Shown here: piece by piece, positions 7,058 through 7,919 of the stretch
Position numbering within the stretch: the first letter of the stretch is position 1
How the letters are laid out: each line of letters opens with the position of its first letter
NCBI GenBank assembly: GCA_021786915.1
Contig: JAJYMP010000457.1
Location: 1-7,919 of the forward strand
Direction: 5' to 3'
Length of the DNA: 7,919 nt
Source: Chloroflexota bacterium
Lineage (GTDB): Bacteria; Chloroflexota; Limnocylindria; Limnocylindrales; CSP1-4
Made by a program: the position numbers and the translations under genes
The notes under the pieces: generated by a model
What the model saw: the letters and a program-made list of their open reading frames with translations, nothing else
Database searches by the model: none
What the model was told of the DNA's origin: nothing

Positions 7058-7127
7058 GGAGTGCTCCCTGCTGGGTGGCCCGGTCCCCTGCGCGGTCTCG
7101 CCGCACCGCCGGGTCAGATGGCGCGAT

Positions 7128-7154
7128 AACGCGCGGAAGGCCCGCACGGTTCCC
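7128..7154 (-). promoter_or_regulatory. Candidate ECF-sigma-type promoter for the lipoprotein gene
   Basis: On the minus strand GGGAAC (7154-7149) is followed after exactly 18 nt by GTT (7130-7128). This matches the GGAAY-N18-GTT pattern known for actinobacterial SigR/SigH/SigE-type stress sigma factors. Transcription would begin around 7120, leaving a leader of about 60 nt to the ATG at 7057. The GTT element lies in the centre of the palindrome at 7121-7134. The match is short and could be chance. Confidence 0.3.
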
Positions 7155-7391
7155 GCCAGAGGCAGCCTTCGGACGGATGGATTGCGGCGTGGCGATGGGC
7201 CGGGGGCACGGCGTTCCAGGCGCGGGAAGGGAGCCTTGCGGCGGGTCCGCCGGCACGGCCGGTGGCGGATCCCCTCCGCGATCGAGCGTGAGGCGGCCGG
7301 CCTGTTCCGAATGCTGGCGCGAGTGCGAGCCAGCCGCGCGGCGCCCCGAGCCGTGCGTGCGGGAGGCTGGCCGCCGCGCCCCCGGGCGGAC

Positions 7392-7421
7392 TTGCGAAAC
7401 CAACCGGGCCGGGGCTACCGT
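7392..7421 (+). promoter_or_regulatory. Candidate housekeeping promoter for the His-rich gene
   Basis: TTGCGA (7392-7397), an 18-nt spacer and TACCGT (7416-7421) resemble the -35 and -10 elements of high-GC primary-sigma promoters. The region is locally less GC-rich than its surroundings (GAAACCAA follows the -35). Transcription would start near 7428, right at the GGAGG ribosome-binding site (7428-7432), so the leader would be only about 10 nt. Confidence 0.4.
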
Positions 7422-7437
7422 GCCGGCGGAGGTGTCC

Positions 7438-7749
7438 ATGGCCGAGACGGATCCGCACCAGCCGCTCCAGTCCCATCCGCACGAGCACGGAGCCGGCTGC
7501 GGACACGCGGCTCTGGAGCACAGCGACCACGTCGACTACCTCCACGACGGTCACGCGCACCGGATCCACGGCGACCACGTGGACGATGAGCCCGTGATCG
7601 GGTCCGAGGCCCACGTCGCGCACCCGGGGCACATGCACGTGCACCGCGAGGGTTGCGGCCACCAGGCGGTCCGTCACGAGGACCACGTGGACTACATCCA
7701 CGGCGCCCACCGCCACACGGGCCACCAGGTCCACTACGACGAGCACTGA
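7438..7749 (+). CDS. Histidine-rich protein with two tandem His/Cys metal-binding-like units
   Basis: 103-aa, acidic, soluble-looking protein with no signal peptide or membrane segment, so probably cytoplasmic. It has 26 His (25%) and 2 Cys. Residues 15-51 and 67-103 align without gaps at an offset of 52 with 19 of 37 identities; all ten His and the one Cys of the first unit recur in the second, around the shared core GCGH, then DHVDY. The 15 residues between carry three more His. This composition suggests binding or buffering of Zn, Ni, Cu or Co, but no enzyme domain or named family is evident to me; small one-unit proteins of this style occur in actinobacterial genomes (from memory). The ATG has a strong ribosome-binding site, GGAGG at 7428-7432 with 5-nt spacing, and a candidate promoter just upstream. 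Two repeat hairpins follow the stop. Real gene: sure; metal role: inference. Confidence 0.82.
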   Translation: MAETDPHQPLQSHPHEHGAGCGHAALEHSDHVDYLHDGHAHRIHGDHVDDEPVIGSEAHVAHPGHMHVHREGCGHQAVRHEDHVDYIHGAHRHTGHQVHYDEH

Positions 7750-7782
7750 GCGCGGGTCGCGCGCTCGAGCCAAAGCGCGGGT

Positions 7783-7841
7783 CCGCCGGTCCCCTGAGCG
7801 GCCGCCCGGCCGCCGGTCCCCTGAGCGGCCGCCCGGCCGCC
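7783..7841. repeat. Two 27-bp direct repeats, each forming a GC hairpin
   Basis: Unit 7783-7809 repeats exactly as 7810-7836, and identity continues for 5 more bases to 7841. In each copy GCGGCC pairs with GGCCGC around GCCC (7798-7813 and 7825-7840). They begin 34 nt after the His-rich gene's stop, so they may act as tandem terminators or an mRNA 3' stabiliser; equally they could be a slippage-prone repeat or part of a dispersed element. Because 27 is a multiple of three, the plus frame encodes a 9-residue repeat (GPLSGRPAA), but I see no supported gene there. Confidence 0.7.
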
Positions 7842-7919
7842 CCCGTGCCGTCCGCGAAGGCCAGTGTCCCGATCCGCTGGTCCCTCGCCGGCTGAGTCGC
7901 GTCGCGTTCAGGAGCGCCT

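Larger units (their letters stand above)
7058..7437. other. Divergent intergenic region of 380 nt
   Basis: Lies between the minus-strand lipoprotein gene and the plus-strand His-rich gene. It holds the lipoprotein ribosome-binding site (complement of about 7064-7069), a candidate ECF-type promoter on the minus strand (7128-7154), a short palindrome GCGCG-ATAA-CGCGC (7121-7134), and a candidate housekeeping promoter for the His-rich gene (7392-7421). Several frames stay open through it, but none has a start with a ribosome-binding site together with recognisable protein sequence, so I call no gene here. Confidence 0.6.

Noticed and set aside
7058..7147. N-terminal extension of the lipoprotein to the upstream start at 7147
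   Set aside because: It would put 30 residues rich in Arg and Thr before the signal peptide, which would spoil secretion, and the AGGGAG site points to the ATG at 7057.
6438..7589. A 383-codon plus-strand open frame opposite the lipoprotein gene
   Set aside because: The minus strand here encodes a signal peptide, lipobox, inhibitor loops and a well-spaced ribosome-binding site; the plus frame shows no such features and runs into the His-rich gene in another phase.
7653..7895. An 80-codon plus-strand frame encoding a 9-residue repeat
   Set aside because: It begins inside the His-rich gene in another phase, has no ribosome-binding site, and the peptide repeat is a necessary result of a 27-bp DNA repeat in an open frame.

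Overview
The window is a piece of a very GC-rich bacterial chromosome. Coding style (GTG and TTG starts, G/C third positions, Ala/Arg/Gly-rich proteins) and gene content fit an Actinomycetota member or a high-GC Chloroflexota lineage; the sequence alone does not settle which.

Region 1 (1-5933, + strand) is an L-rhamnose uptake and catabolism operon, entered inside its transporter part. Order: 3' end of a rhamnose-type ABC substrate-binding protein (rhaS), L-rhamnose mutarotase (rhaM), rhamnulokinase (rhaB), L-rhamnose isomerase of the RhaI type, a 274-aa RhaD-like class II aldolase, and a second 390-aa class II aldolase resembling the aldolase half of bifunctional RhaEW but without its dehydrogenase half. 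From rhaM on, genes overlap or lie 7-12 nt apart, so they are probably cotranscribed and partly translationally coupled. The implied route is capture of rhamnose outside the cell, anomer conversion by RhaM, isomerisation to L-rhamnulose by RhaI, phosphorylation by RhaB, and aldol cleavage to dihydroxyacetone phosphate plus L-lactaldehyde. No lactaldehyde dehydrogenase or reductase and no regulator is in the window. A 15-pair hairpin separates the transporter gene from the enzyme genes and runs to within 7 nt of the rhaM start.

Region 2 (5934-7057) is convergent to the operon. After a candidate operon terminator (5939-5962) come two minus-strand genes: a 72-aa ORF that looks like only the C-terminal end of an alpha/beta hydrolase, and, upstream of it, a 208-aa lipoprotein carrying a chagasin-like (inhibitor family I42) protease-inhibitor domain. 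A hairpin at 6364-6385 lies between them. The 135 nt at 5934-6068 hold nothing else I can support.

Region 3 (7058-7919): a 380-nt divergent intergenic region with candidate promoters for both flanking genes, then a plus-strand gene for a 103-aa protein that is one quarter histidine and built from two copies of the same His/Cys-spaced unit. It is followed by two 27-bp direct repeats that can each fold into a GC-rich hairpin. From 7842 to the end I see no supportable gene.

The best candidates for something little described are the duplicated His-rich protein, the chagasin-like lipoprotein with a low-complexity insertion, and the two-aldolase arrangement in which the RhaD-like enzyme has Gln in place of one zinc-ligand His.
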